DNA of 64,000 bases, from NCBI GenBank assembly GCA_018335795.1, contig JAGXRP010000043.1, positions 1 to 64,000 on the forward strand, given 5' to 3'. This document shows positions 35,489 to 46,900 of this stretch, piece after piece. The position numbers were made by a program, and so were the translations under genes. The stretch is from Desulfobulbaceae bacterium. Lineage in GTDB: Bacteria; Bacteroidota; Ignavibacteria; Kapaibacteriales; UBA2268. The notes under the pieces were generated by a model, which saw nothing but the letters and a program-made list of their open reading frames with translations, was not told the origin of the DNA and ran no database searches. Positions within the stretch are counted from its first letter, which is position 1. Each line of letters opens with the position of its first letter.

Positions 35489-36495
35489 AAATATTAGCAA
35501 TAGAATCTTCATGTGACGAAACATCGGCTTCAGTCCTTGACGGAACAAGAGTTTGTACAAATATCATAGCATCGCAGTATTTCCATGCCAAATACGGTGG
35601 CGTAATTCCCGAACTTGCTTCAAGGGCGCATCTTCGTTCAGTGTTTGAAATTGTCAACCGTGCAATTGAAGAGTCAGACATCAAGATGGAGCAAATTGAT
35701 GCTATCGCTGTCACAAAGGAGCCGGGATTAATCGGTTCATTAATTGTGGGTTCAAATTTTGCTAAGGGGTTAGCTTTACGTCTTGGCAAACCGATTGTTC
35801 CGATTAATCATATAGAAGGGCACATTTATTCAGGTTGCCTTCAAGATGAAAGTCTGAATTTCCCGTTCATTTCATTGGTTGTAAGTGGTGGGAACACTTC
35901 AATTTTCTTAGTCAAATCGTATATGAATTATGAAGTCATTGGTTCTACAAAAGACGATGCGGCAGGGGAAGCTTTCGATAAAATCGCTAAGTTAATCGGA
36001 TTGCCCTATCCCGGAGGTCCGCTTATTGACAAATTAGCCAAAGAAGGAAATCCGAACACTTTCAATTTCCCCAGACCAATGATTCATGATGATAATCTTG
36101 ATTTCAGTTTTAGCGGGCTCAAAACCTCTGTTAGATACTTTATTCACAAGCAATTTAGCAATGGTTTGCCTGAAGAAACGAAGCCAGATTTCTGTGCATC
36201 AGTTCAAGAAGCAATATGCGACGTGTTGACCGTGAAAACCGTAAAAGCAGCACTGAAACATAAAGTGAATAATATTGTTGTTGCCGGAGGTGTATCAGCA
36301 AATTCGCGATTGAGGACGCTAATGAGTGAAAGAGCAAACAAAAAGGGCATCAACGTAGTTGTGCCCAAAATGAGTTACTGCATGGATAATGCCGCAATGA
36401 TTGGATTTTTGGCATACCACAAATTGCTCGAATCGCAAGATTCATTCTTTGACTTTACATACCAAGTCTCGGCATCGTCTCTGAGAGCCCGATAA
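35485..36495 (+). CDS. tsaD: tRNA t6A threonylcarbamoyltransferase TsaD
   Basis: Transfers the threonylcarbamoyl group to A37 of ANN-decoding tRNAs, working with TsaB and TsaE. It is an ASKHA-fold protein of 336 residues with ESSCDETSASV at the N-terminus. The metal-binding motif is HIEGHIYSG, the phosphate/ATP loop is VVSGGNTS, and VAGGVSANSRLR completes the family pattern. It overlaps cinA. The convergent DUF5714-like gene begins 3 bases after its stop. Confidence 0.96.
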   Translation: MKILAIESSCDETSASVLDGTRVCTNIIASQYFHAKYGGVIPELASRAHLRSVFEIVNRAIEESDIKMEQIDAIAVTKEPGLIGSLIVGSNFAKGLALRLGKPIVPINHIEGHIYSGCLQDESLNFPFISLVVSGGNTSIFLVKSYMNYEVIGSTKDDAAGEAFDKIAKLIGLPYPGGPLIDKLAKEGNPNTFNFPRPMIHDDNLDFSFSGLKTSVRYFIHKQFSNGLPEETKPDFCASVQEAICDVLTVKTVKAALKHKVNNIVVAGGVSANSRLRTLMSERANKKGINVVVPKMSYCMDNAAMIGFLAYHKLLESQDSFFDFTYQVSASSLRAR

Positions 36496-36498
36496 ATA

Positions 36499-37239
36499 TC
36501 AAACTAACGAGAATCCGATATTATAGTATGTACATTCCTCATGTTGGCATGTACGATTTCGCATTGAAAAAGTACATCGTGCTTGGCTGATTGGCAAATC
36601 TACAGCAAATCTATCATGCAAAAATCCAATCGCTGATTCAAGAGATATGTATGTGTCACGTTTGCAACATCTTGGTCCGTCGCTTTCTGCAACCAATTTC
36701 AAACTTTCTGCCACAATCAGATTCGTTATAGACCAAGCATCTTCATGCTGATTTTCTCTATCCATAAAAATACTCAAAAATACACCTGTTCCAATAGCAG
36801 CACCGCATGTGCCTATACTGTAATTGCAAACGTTTGGTGTTTCCGCTTTGGCTCTACGTTCTGCAATTTCGAGTTTATCGCTCAATTCGTCTTGTTTGCC
36901 TGTTTTATTTGCAATGCAAGTCAATAGTACAGCCGGAACAATAAAGTGATGCTCAGGACCGTGCATTTTGATAATTGGCGAATCCATAATCATAACAGCC
37001 AATTCAATAGGGCTATCGCCTTTGTAGCTCAAGCATTTTTGCTTTACATGCTCTGTAATCGGTGTTTCTATGCAAGAGTCACAGATATAGTGTCCACTGT
37101 CGCAATTCATTGATGAGGTCTTGGTTCTACCGCAAAAATCGCAATGTATTTCTTTTGGGGCTTCAAGTTTATGTAAATCATCCCCGCAAATGAAGCAAGT
37201 TTTTAACTCGCTCGAGTTGTATAATTCAATTTTAGCCAT
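36499..37239 (-). CDS. Cys-rich DUF5714-like protein
   Basis: A protein of about 246 residues with four or more Cys clusters: CFICGDD, CDFCGRT, NCDSGHYICDSC and, near the C-terminus, CCKRDTY, RCTFSMRNRTCQHEEC. It also has MHGPEHHFIVPAVLLTC and a Gly-rich stretch SIGTCGAAIGTGVFLSI. This pattern recalls the DUF5714 family, often found near radical-SAM or methyltransferase genes; that assignment is from memory. It likely binds zinc or an iron-sulphur cluster. The frame opens at 37254; I prefer MAKIELYN at 37239. It is convergent with tsaD. Confidence 0.65.
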   Translation of the reverse strand: MAKIELYNSSELKTCFICGDDLHKLEAPKEIHCDFCGRTKTSSMNCDSGHYICDSCIETPITEHVKQKCLSYKGDSPIELAVMIMDSPIIKMHGPEHHFIVPAVLLTCIANKTGKQDELSDKLEIAERRAKAETPNVCNYSIGTCGAAIGTGVFLSIFMDRENQHEDAWSITNLIVAESLKLVAESDGPRCCKRDTYISLESAIGFLHDRFAVDLPISQARCTFSMRNRTCQHEECTYYNIGFSLV

Positions 37240-37388
37240 CTTAATCTCATACAATATTCAACATTAGTCATTTATGATAAGACTTTATTTGTTCAACCCA
37301 ATTTGTCATATCATACACCCCTAATATACTGAAAAGCTTGGCATTGGTCAAATATTATTTTTAATAATTTGGCATAAATTCAATAAAT

Positions 37389-38312
37389 TTATTTTTTTAG
37401 CATCTCTTGGGCACATATTTTCAATCCGGCTCGGTATTTTGTCGGTTTAAAAAATCTATCGTTGAATTTTCTACTATCAAAATAATAGTCAAATTCTTGT
37501 TGGTACATCATTTCAAGGATTTCCTTTACATCCGAATTGAACCATCCAACCATTTTCATCATCCACATACTCATGACATTGTATCGAGCTTCGACGCCAA
37601 AAGCTTCGGCGGCGTATTCGACAAATTGTTTTCCGGAGATTGGTTCGGGGTCGGTTGGCATATGCCAGACTTGATTATAAGCATCAGCCGTATTTCCCAA
37701 TATGGCAGTAGCCTTTGCCGCATCGGGTGTGAAAGTTGCGGAATGGATTACTTTATCGTTTATAATCCAAGAAGCTTTTTTACCATTTTTGAATTTGTCT
37801 AGTACCATCATAAACGAAGCTGTATTAATTGCTTTTGCTCCGTAAAAATCAGCCGACCGTGCTATTAAAGCATCAATCTCGCCTGTATCAGCTGTGCTCA
37901 TAAGCATCTCGGCAATATGTGCTCTGACTTCACCTTTTTTACTGCAGGGATTGATTGGAGTTTCTTCTGTCATAGCACCGTCAACCTTACCATACATATA
38001 AACGTTATCAAAAAATACGAGCTTACACTTATTGCGAATACACGCTTCGATTACGTTATTCATTACTCGTTGCCAATCTTGCTGCCATACTGCCGTTTTG
38101 TAGGGCAATCCGGCTACCAAATAAGCAATCTCTGAGCCTTCAAGTGCTTCGTTAACTTGTTTTTGGTTTAGCAAGTCTGCCGTGAATAATTCTTCATCTC
38201 CAACGACGTGTTTTGGGTTTCTGCCAACTAAACGGACTAAATCAGTGAATTTTGTAAGTTCTACAGCAAGGTCTAAACCAATTGCTCCGCCTGCACCAAG
38301 TATTGTTTGCAT
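37389..38312 (-). CDS. SDR-type NAD(P)-binding epimerase-like protein
   Basis: Atypical extended SDR of 307 residues with a Rossmann motif GAGGAIG at the N-terminus and the family pattern FFDNVYMYG. The expected YxxxK catalytic pair is not seen: the corresponding region reads NPCSKKGEVRAHIAEML. It could be a NAD(P)-binding reductase acting on a small carbonyl or a non-catalytic sensor. The C-terminal part is rich in Met and aromatic residues. It stands alone between the DUF5714-like gene and the porV terminator, so its neighbours give no clue. Confidence 0.8.
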   Translation of the reverse strand: MQTILGAGGAIGLDLAVELTKFTDLVRLVGRNPKHVVGDEELFTADLLNQKQVNEALEGSEIAYLVAGLPYKTAVWQQDWQRVMNNVIEACIRNKCKLVFFDNVYMYGKVDGAMTEETPINPCSKKGEVRAHIAEMLMSTADTGEIDALIARSADFYGAKAINTASFMMVLDKFKNGKKASWIINDKVIHSATFTPDAAKATAILGNTADAYNQVWHMPTDPEPISGKQFVEYAAEAFGVEARYNVMSMWMMKMVGWFNSDVKEILEMMYQQEFDYYFDSRKFNDRFFKPTKYRAGLKICAQEMLKK

Positions 38313-38431
38313 ATTTTTCTCTTTAATTATTTGTTGAATTTGAATAATCTTGACAAATATAAATCTTGTGATGATTATTCAACAATATTACGTTTTTAAC
38401 AAAACAAAGTTACGATATAATATTTAATAAA

Positions 38432-38460
38432 TAAAAAAAGGGTCGCATGATGCAACCCTT
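38432..38460 (-). terminator. Rho-independent terminator of porV
   Basis: Read on the minus strand, the stem AAGGG(T)xGCAT / ATGCxACCCTT is followed by seven U. It lies 25 bp after the porV stop and ends the T9SS block. Confidence 0.9.
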
Positions 38461-38485
38461 AAATTTTGATTTAATCCGACTATGA

Positions 38486-39598
38486 TTAACGCCAATCTAC
38501 AAGCATCGAGAATCTCATTGTGTTAGCAAGAGGGTGATTTTCTTCGATTGTGTTGATGAAACTGAAATCAAGTTTGAAAATGTCGTATTTTACGCCGGCA
38601 CCGAAGTTCCAATATTGGCGATTACCTTGTGCAGCAGGTTCGAGAAAATATCCTAATCTGAATGCAACGACTTTTTGGTACCAATACTCAGCACCAAATG
38701 CCCATTCTGCACCTGGATTTTCCCAACCTGAAATCAATGATTTCGGTAGGGCATCAGAGCCGAGACTGTCTCTTTTGACCAACATTTTTGCCATATCGAA
38801 TGCAAAGGTTAATTCGTTGAATTCATCACTATATGCTTTGAATGCAGTTCCAAGTCTCAAAGTTGTCGGTATCGGGTCTGATTCTTTAATGTAGGTGATT
38901 TTTGGTCCAACATTTTTAAGATTCAATCCAAGTGATAATTTGTCTTGGATTCCGAGGAATTCAATATCTTGAGGTTTCCACAGAATACCTAAGTCGAATG
39001 ATGCACTTGTTCCGGTTCCAGCTTCTCCGCCGGTTTGGACAGATGTAGGAGTAAGATTCGAATGGATATAGCGTAGTTGGAAACCAACACCCAAATCAGG
39101 TGCTACTATAGTCCCATATGAAAAGCCGAAAGAAAACTCATTGGAAATGAACTTTCCTAAAGTAGTGCCATCAAAGGCAGTACGAGTAAATTCGCCTAAA
39201 TTCATGAAAATGAAATTAAAGGCAACCGTGCCGTCAAGACTTTCAAAATACTGACCTATAGTACCGTAACTATAAAACAAATCAGCGTTGAATTGTGGCA
39301 ACCATGGCGAAAATGCCAAAGCAACCTGTCTAAATGGAATTAACTCATCGTCGCCAAAATCTGCATCATAATTCTCGAAATAATCTAAGAACCCCAATCC
39401 GGCAGGATTCCAATATATGGCATTGATATCATCTGCTATTGCAGTTCCGGTTTCGCCACGTCCGCTCGAACGTGCATCAGGCGATATTAAAAGGAAAGGA
39501 ACAGCAGAGCCGCCAGCCTGTGAGTACAACTCCATTGGCAGTGTTGTTGACATTATTATAACAGCCATCAAAGCCATTTTGATTGATGATTTCATCAA
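38486..39598 (-). CDS. porV: T9SS outer-membrane protein PorV (LptO)
   Basis: Outer-membrane FadL-like barrel of the type IX secretion system. It shuttles secreted cargo from the translocon to the sortase PorU. It has a signal peptide (residues 1-26) and the family N-terminus GGSAVPFLLISPDARSSGRG with ADDINAIYWNPAGLGF, which is diagnostic of the PorV/PorQ family. The barrel continues to the C-terminus TMRFSMLVDW. The 370-residue length is normal. It lies 52 bp downstream of porU, so the sortase and its shuttle are coexpressed. Confidence 0.93.
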   Translation of the reverse strand: MMKSSIKMALMAVIIMSTTLPMELYSQAGGSAVPFLLISPDARSSGRGETGTAIADDINAIYWNPAGLGFLDYFENYDADFGDDELIPFRQVALAFSPWLPQFNADLFYSYGTIGQYFESLDGTVAFNFIFMNLGEFTRTAFDGTTLGKFISNEFSFGFSYGTIVAPDLGVGFQLRYIHSNLTPTSVQTGGEAGTGTSASFDLGILWKPQDIEFLGIQDKLSLGLNLKNVGPKITYIKESDPIPTTLRLGTAFKAYSDEFNELTFAFDMAKMLVKRDSLGSDALPKSLISGWENPGAEWAFGAEYWYQKVVAFRLGYFLEPAAQGNRQYWNFGAGVKYDIFKLDFSFINTIEENHPLANTMRFSMLVDWR

Positions 39599-39650
39599 AT
39601 TAATCCTCCAAAAACTTTATTCATTATATTTTTTGTTATCATTTCAAATA

Positions 39651-42600
39651 CTAATTTATTTTTACTATTTTAGTTCTTGCAACTGTCGTGCCACCACTTG
39701 AGTTTGGCACTTCAATATGCACAATATATACTCCCTGCGAAACAAGATTTCCGAGATTATCTTTTCCATCCCAGACAATTTCAGATGTATGATACGTATT
39801 GACTGACGTTTTAATGTCTCTAAGAGTAACACCGGTTAAAGAAAATATTTTCATATTTACGTCAAAAGGTGGTGACATATTGTGATTTAAGACAATCGTT
39901 GTTTGTTCGGAAAATGGGTTGGGGTAGTTAAATTTTACATTTCCTACCGAACCGTCACCATTTGGCGAGATATAGAAATTTGTTTCGGCAATAGTGAAAT
40001 TATTGAATACATCCCAAGCTCTGACCTTGACTGTGTGTTTACCCGGAGCTAAACCAAATAAAAATGACTCTATAGAGCCGCTACGTGAATCTGTAAGTGA
40101 TGTTGTAAACCTTTCTGTCAAATCTATCGAATTAGGCGAATCATCTATCCATGCATCAATCTTATGTCCGATACCGATTCCTGTTGAATTTATACCGGAT
40201 TCGTCGAATAAATCAATAATCAATTTTGGATTCGATGTCACTACATCGCCTTTGATAAAATCTCGCGAGTCCAAATACAAATATATTTCGGGTCCTGTAA
40301 TATCATGAACGCTTGTAGGGTCGTAGCCATCTATTCTGAGATTGTGATAAGAACCTTTGGCAAATTCACCCTCTTCCGAATAAGCATAAACAAATAAGCG
40401 CCCGGGATTATCACTAAAACTAATGTCTTTCGGGATTATAAAATCTGCAGTAAATTTTCCGTTTTCAACCTTGTACGAACTCCGATTCAAAGAAGGTCCT
40501 AACTTGGTAAAATAGAACTTGTCGCGTTTGATACCCATAAATTCTTCAACTATTTGGTATTCGGAATCACCGTCACGTAATGTTACTAAAACTGTTCCGT
40601 TAAAGTTCTCATCAACAGATTTGCCATCCGGCAGAAATATTCTTCCTTCTATTGTGATTTTAGATAATGCCGGTATTATTATTGGTTCATCACCGTTTTC
40701 ACTTAACAAAATTCCATTAATTTTATCAATATTAATCTGATTTTCAGGCATCAATAACTTCATAGTCGGGTCGCCAAGTAAGAAATATTTTTTATCGTTT
40801 ACTCCGGTAAAATCTTGTTTCAATTGTCTTACAACATCGCCCAATGTGTTATATCTATTTGTGTTCTGATTACGTGTAAACAAAAACTGATATAATTTGT
40901 ATAATAGGTTGGCATTGAGTTGCGAATAAACAATACGAGTCGAAGTGAAAACTGCAATTGCTGCACCTTTGCGACTTAAGAACATATCTTCGCCACCGCT
41001 TTTAGTTTCGGGATTATCAAATCTTCCAAAATCACATGTAGCAGCCGTTAAAAAGAACATTTTGTCCAAATTAGTCATTTGCGGTATAGTTACGTCTCTA
41101 TCTAAAATCTGTTCGTGACCCCATACCCGAGGGTTACCGTGTCCTATCCAATTCAAGACCAATCCGCCTGTAGTATTGATTTTGGTCAACATATCTTGGT
41201 TAACTTTTGGTTTCAATCTGCCATTTGGAATATTTTCAGTAGGATATTCTACCAAATATATTTTATCGTACTGCATATCTTGAGCATATTTGTTTAGAAC
41301 GTCCATTGTCAAAATTTCAGACTGGTCAGTATGTAAAGTCCCCTCGTAATTTTTCCCCTGTGTTGGACCGTCATCTGCCATGAGTAACAAGTTTGAGCGC
41401 CATTGGTCTAACGAAGAATTATTTTCGTAATGTTTCAATTTATCTACAAAAGCCAAACCGTCTTCATTGTTTTCGGCTGTAATTCTTCCAATGCTCAAAT
41501 CCAACAAATCATCATTGCCGACGATCAAACCATAGAAGTCATCTGACGACCAAGCACTGTGGATTTCACTAAAACTTGACAAATAATAATCGAATGATTG
41601 ATGAGCCGGAATATAATTAATCTTTGATGATGCTATGTTTTTCATATCATAATGACCGTCTCCCCACAACACAAGGTATTGGGGTTTAACTTCCCAATTA
41701 TACCAAGCATAAGCAATGTAATCACGCAATGCAGTTATATCCGGCATTCCACATGAAAATTCATTATAAATATGGTCTGTGCGGACAATATGAATTTTCA
41801 AATCTGATACACTTTCGCGATATTTTTTATATTCTTGTGCAGAAATCATCAAATCAGGATGTGTCAAAACTATTACATCCGCATTTTCTTTGTTGCCACG
41901 TAAATTAATAAGTTCGGCAGGGGATACTTTGGGTGATTTTATTTTAGATGATACGTAGTATTTGCGATACTCCCCCTGCGATAAATCAGTAACAAATTTG
42001 AATATGCCACCGGTGACGGCTGTATTACGAATTATCTTAGGATTAGATGGCGTCGTGACATCAAAACCATATATAGTTTGCCCGGAAAAACCGTTGATTG
42101 TAAATTCACTTATGCCCCTTAAATTCGTGTCTGCTATGAAAGACAACTCATTGTCAATTGCGTAAAAACTCCGGGGATAATGAATCTCAAAATAATCAAA
42201 ATATGCTATTGAGCCTGTTAAATTCGGATTTGTATATTGCAAACTGATTATGCTACGATTGTCGTTTCCGATTTTGGACGCACTCATCGTCAGTTCGGCA
42301 AAATCACGATTTGCCATTGTATAATTTGGTAGTGAACGTAAATTAATGGTACCTAACTTCTCATTGTTGTCAAAAATATTGAAAACACCAGGCGAATCAG
42401 ACTTATGCGCCAATGCAAATCTGTAAAATATATCTCCGCTTTTGTCTAAATTATGTAATAATACCGGATTGAATGGATTTGAAAAATAAGTTCTGCCAAA
42501 CCAAATCCTGCCGGCACCGGGACTATAAGGATTTGTCAAGTCCTCGTCAACAAAAACTCTATGGACATAATTTTTGGGACGATTAACAATCTCACCGCTT

Positions 42601-43676
42601 ATATCAGCCGGAAACTCGGCTCTTTTGCCATTTCTTCCGCCCCAAGTCAACAAATAATAGCTTTCTTTAGAATAAGTATTCTTGTAATGTTGAATTTTTT
42701 TGCCAACTTTTTGAAAAGTGACTGTCGGTGCACCGTAAAAGATAATATAATCCAACTTTCCGTCGGATTTGTTTACAACTTGAATTGCTTGTTCGTCCAT
42801 ATCATTGAGCAAGGCATCGGAAACAAGTTCAGAAAGCTCTTTGCCACCTTTGCTAAATATTTTCAGAGTATTGACATCAATGTTGGCTACGTTCACACCA
42901 GATGCGGATACTTGGTTAGCATCAATTCTATAAATACCTTCTTCAGACACAGATACTTTGAGCCATGAACCACTTGATATTAGATTCAAATCTTTTATGA
43001 TTTCACCATTCATCAATCTCGGTTCATCCTTAAATGTAGTTTCGGGTTTGATGCCCCAATTAACAGCTTGACTGTAGTTTATCGCATTTGCAGCATTAGA
43101 CTTAATCATGGTATTGCCCGATTTCGTATAATCAAAATTTATTTTGACTGTAATGGAATCAAGCATATATAAAATTCCGTCTTCATATTTATAGGGGTGG
43201 ATTTGCAATTGTGCCAAGTGGTGGTCGGAGGAAATACCTAAGTATTCCAACTTATAAAATTTTTCGGGGAATTGATAACTCGAATAAAATGTAGGTTCGA
43301 TACTAAGTTCAGAGAAATCGTTGAGTTTGTCGAAATTCATGTCAAAAGGGATGATGTCGTATCCGCGAATAGGGCTGTAGTGCAAATCAAGTAATTCTGA
43401 ACTGAATCCGTCCGGTGACGGTACAATGAATTTCACGGGTAAATATTGGTCAAGTGGTTGGCCAAATTGATTTTCTTTCAAAATTGTAGATTCAAATTCA
43501 GGGTATAAGTAAACATCGCCCGAATTGCTCGTTACGAATTTGGAATTTGTAATAGCAGGGATATACTTGACGACAACTGAATTGTTGTGATAGGAGACTT
43601 CTTGAGCATAGGACGTCATTGTGACATGAAGCAATATGATTACGAAGACGCAGTAGAGAAATTTATTTACTACCAT
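39651..43676 (-). CDS. porU: T9SS sortase PorU
   Basis: Gingipain-type (C25) cysteine peptidase of 1341 residues that cleaves the C-terminal signal of T9SS cargo and attaches it to lipopolysaccharide. It has a signal peptide (VIILLHVTMTSYAQ) and an N-terminal region. The caspase-like domain carries the His in NWIGHGNPRVWG (near residue 843) and the Cys in FFLTAATCDFGRFDN (near 880). C-terminal Ig-like domains and its own sorting domain follow (FNYPNPFSEQTT, DGKDNLGNLVSQGVYIVHI). It is flanked by the subtilase upstream and porV downstream. Confidence 0.94.
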   Translation of the reverse strand: MVVNKFLYCVFVIILLHVTMTSYAQEVSYHNNSVVVKYIPAITNSKFVTSNSGDVYLYPEFESTILKENQFGQPLDQYLPVKFIVPSPDGFSSELLDLHYSPIRGYDIIPFDMNFDKLNDFSELSIEPTFYSSYQFPEKFYKLEYLGISSDHHLAQLQIHPYKYEDGILYMLDSITVKINFDYTKSGNTMIKSNAANAINYSQAVNWGIKPETTFKDEPRLMNGEIIKDLNLISSGSWLKVSVSEEGIYRIDANQVSASGVNVANIDVNTLKIFSKGGKELSELVSDALLNDMDEQAIQVVNKSDGKLDYIIFYGAPTVTFQKVGKKIQHYKNTYSKESYYLLTWGGRNGKRAEFPADISGEIVNRPKNYVHRVFVDEDLTNPYSPGAGRIWFGRTYFSNPFNPVLLHNLDKSGDIFYRFALAHKSDSPGVFNIFDNNEKLGTINLRSLPNYTMANRDFAELTMSASKIGNDNRSIISLQYTNPNLTGSIAYFDYFEIHYPRSFYAIDNELSFIADTNLRGISEFTINGFSGQTIYGFDVTTPSNPKIIRNTAVTGGIFKFVTDLSQGEYRKYYVSSKIKSPKVSPAELINLRGNKENADVIVLTHPDLMISAQEYKKYRESVSDLKIHIVRTDHIYNEFSCGMPDITALRDYIAYAWYNWEVKPQYLVLWGDGHYDMKNIASSKINYIPAHQSFDYYLSSFSEIHSAWSSDDFYGLIVGNDDLLDLSIGRITAENNEDGLAFVDKLKHYENNSSLDQWRSNLLLMADDGPTQGKNYEGTLHTDQSEILTMDVLNKYAQDMQYDKIYLVEYPTENIPNGRLKPKVNQDMLTKINTTGGLVLNWIGHGNPRVWGHEQILDRDVTIPQMTNLDKMFFLTAATCDFGRFDNPETKSGGEDMFLSRKGAAIAVFTSTRIVYSQLNANLLYKLYQFLFTRNQNTNRYNTLGDVVRQLKQDFTGVNDKKYFLLGDPTMKLLMPENQINIDKINGILLSENGDEPIIIPALSKITIEGRIFLPDGKSVDENFNGTVLVTLRDGDSEYQIVEEFMGIKRDKFYFTKLGPSLNRSSYKVENGKFTADFIIPKDISFSDNPGRLFVYAYSEEGEFAKGSYHNLRIDGYDPTSVHDITGPEIYLYLDSRDFIKGDVVTSNPKLIIDLFDESGINSTGIGIGHKIDAWIDDSPNSIDLTERFTTSLTDSRSGSIESFLFGLAPGKHTVKVRAWDVFNNFTIAETNFYISPNGDGSVGNVKFNYPNPFSEQTTIVLNHNMSPPFDVNMKIFSLTGVTLRDIKTSVNTYHTSEIVWDGKDNLGNLVSQGVYIVHIEVPNSSGGTTVARTKIVKIN

Positions 43677-43932
43677 GATTATACCCTAAGTTAGTTTGCA
43701 CAACATTGCATTAACAATTGCAACACATTTTTGTTACAATTTAGGAATTTTTTTCCAAACTAAAGCAGTAAATATAATCTATAGTATCCTTCGTTTTTCT
43801 GTAATAGACGAAACTAATAAAAAATCATGTAAAGAAAAAATATTTTTCAAAGTTTTTTTAAAAATTTTCAAAATATTTTAATGTTGACGTTTCAATCCAT
43901 AGTTGAGTTTTTATCTGAGCTCCCTAATAATC

Positions 43933-43955
43933 TACCCCACAGCTGCTGTAGGGTA
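43933..43955. terminator. Stem-loop between subtilase and porU
   Basis: TACCC-C-ACAGC / GCTGT-A-GGGTA forms a near-perfect stem in the 312-bp gap. It has no clear U-run on the minus strand, so it may be a weak terminator or RNA stabiliser. The rest of the gap is AT-rich with no gene. Confidence 0.45.
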
Positions 43956-43988
43956 AATTGATCAGGATTTTGAACTTATACTACTACT

Positions 43989-46900
43989 TTATTTTTTTAC
44001 AAATGCTTTTGTAACTATTACATCATTTTTCATTCTTAGAAGAATGTAATAAATGCCCGTAGTCATAGATGATACATTGATTTCAAGCCGATTTGATTGC
44101 AATCCGGTTATGTTGCTTATCATTACTTTTCCGCTAATGTCAACGATTTGCACTTCTGTCAAATTTGATAAATTATGAGTCAGAGTTAATTGCTCGTCAG
44201 TTGGGTTTGGCGTAATGCTTAGTTCGTAATTTGCATAATCTTCTACTGAAGATGTGGTCGAACCAATCCCGACAAGCGGAACGTCAAGAGTTGCAGGGTC
44301 AGAATCGGAAATAATTCTCAATGTAGCTGTTCTCGTTTGGTAAACTTTAGGTTGGAATCTTACTGCTATTCCAACTGTTTCACCCGGCGAAAGTTCTTCG
44401 GGGCGGTTAAATACGAGTCGGAATTCGTCGGAATCCACACCTTCATCGGGAATAATTTCAAAGGAAGTGAAATTTAATCTCACATTGCCTTCATTTCGCA
44501 AATCAACACGTTTAATAACATTTGTTGATGTGTCCACTGAACCAAAATTTACAGGCGATTCATTCAGAACAGCAATTTTCTTTTCAATATTTGTCGGAGT
44601 TACTTCAAAGTCAAGGAATCCAATAGAAATCCGTCCGGCACTCCAAAGTCTCACAGATGCGCCATCGCCATAACCGGTTCCGACTTGCAAATTCGTTGAT
44701 TGTTTTGTAAGCTCGGGTTTGAGTGTCATTCCCATGTCATCAGAAGTGAAGACCGACCCGTTAAATGAAGTTATAGCAAATTTGTCTGCTGCTCTAATTG
44801 CATATACTGATATTGGCATGATTGAATTTGAAGTGAAATTCTGAACTCTCTTAGTCCAAGTCTTACCACCGTCAGTTGTTGTAGCGAGAAATTGGTCGCC
44901 TGCCTGACCGGAAGCTACTTCCTGATAGACAACAAATCCATTGTTATCATCTAAGAAGTCCATTTTTGAGACTGTACCACCGACATGTAATACGGATACA
45001 TCCCAAGATTGACCGCGATTTGTTGAGCGGAATACTCTACCTTTAGAAGTCCCAAACCATATGCTGTTTCCGTGATAAGCCACAGATTCTACATAGCCTG
45101 ATTCACCTGTCTCAGGGTTCGGTATATTGGTTAATTTTGTCCAATTAGCTCCTCCATTGCTTGTAGAGGCAATTCCCCACGAAGAACCGATTGCGTCGCC
45201 AAGGAAAATTGCATTTTGGGAGTCATAAAAATGAATTGAATTGATAAATGGTGTGATGGTGTTTACAAGTGTTGTACTCCAATTTGCTCCACCATCAGTT
45301 GTTTTGAATACTTTTGCCGCACCATTAGTCGGACCACTACCGGCGTATGCCACATCAGCACTCAAACCATAAACACAATAAACGGGTTCGGAAGTAAAAA
45401 CGTTGAACCGACTGGAACCTCCAACTTTGTATAAGATACTTCCTTGACCTTCGGCTACACCGACAGACCAAAATACATTTTTACTTGGAGTATGGGCACC
45501 GTACCATGTTATCAAAAAAGTATGGCTTAATGCTTGAGTTAACGTGAATTTGTTGCTGCTTTGAATTTTGACAGGGATGGATAACATTTGATAATCAACA
45601 TAATCGCCGCTTTGGTAAGTGACCAACAAGTCCACATAACCATCAAACCATGGATTATTTTCCTTTAACTGCAATTCTACAATTATTTCTTTAGTTTCAA
45701 GCTGTCCGAAATCTCCAGCTTCTATCTCGTTGTTTTTCAAAGTTGCAATGTCTCTGTATGGTGATAATATAATTTTAGAATTTGGTGCAGGAGAGAGGTA
45801 GTTAGTTATGTTGAGTTTTACTTGAGTCATTTCATAATTAACTATTGCTCCAATATTGCCGTTTACAGTCATTGCGTCGCAATAGAAACCCGGGATTTTT
45901 AATTCGGGAAAATCCGGATTATTGTATTTCACCGCTTTTTCGGCATTTGCTCTACCATAAATCAAAGGCCTTGAAGCCGGATTTTGAGTTGCCAATACAT
46001 TGTCTGAGGTGCTTCTTATCTGACGTGCAATTTGCATGGGCGACCATGTTGGATGAATTGATTTGACCAATGCTGCAAGCCCCGCAACGATAGGACTCGA
46101 AAATGATGTACCGTCAGCTCGAGTATAACCGGTACCTATTGTTGTTGATAATATTTGAGAACCCGGTGCAAAAACGTTGACATTATGTCCGTAATTACTG
46201 AAACCGGACACTCTATCGTTTGCATCTGTCGCACCTACCGATAAGACATTTATGTAGTTACAGGGATAATAGTTAAAAACATCATTATTTGAGTTGTCAT
46301 TGCCTGAAGAAGCGACTACTAATGCCCCCATAGCAGTTGCTTGGTTGATTACATCTTGTTCGGCACCACTTCTACCCGGACCGCCCCAGCTACAATTGAT
46401 TATATCTGCACCCGAACGAGCTGCATATAAAATTGCTTCGTAACCTCTTAAAATACCACGTACAGAAGCATTATCTGAAGCACATTTTAGGGACATGATT
46501 TTTGCAGAATATCCAAGTGATGCAATTCCAATCGAATTATTTGTAACTGCTGATGCACATCCTGCAGACAAAGTTCCGTGATTATTGTTTGGGTTACGGG
46601 GATTATTATTTTCTCTGAATAAGCCTGAATAATACTCTTGAGTGGTTATATTACCAACAAAATCCCATCCACGAATATCATCTATTTTTCCGTTTCCGTC
46701 ATCATCTATTCCGTTATCCTCTATTTCACTACTATTTATCCAAATATTGCCGGCTAAATCAGGATGTTGCCAATCACTTCCTGAATCAACTATTGCTATT
46801 ACTATTTGGTCAGAACCTTTCGTTACTTCCCACGCTTCAGTTGCTTTCATCAATGTCAAAGCGTATTGTTCGCCCAATCTTGGGTCATCCGGTGTGAATC

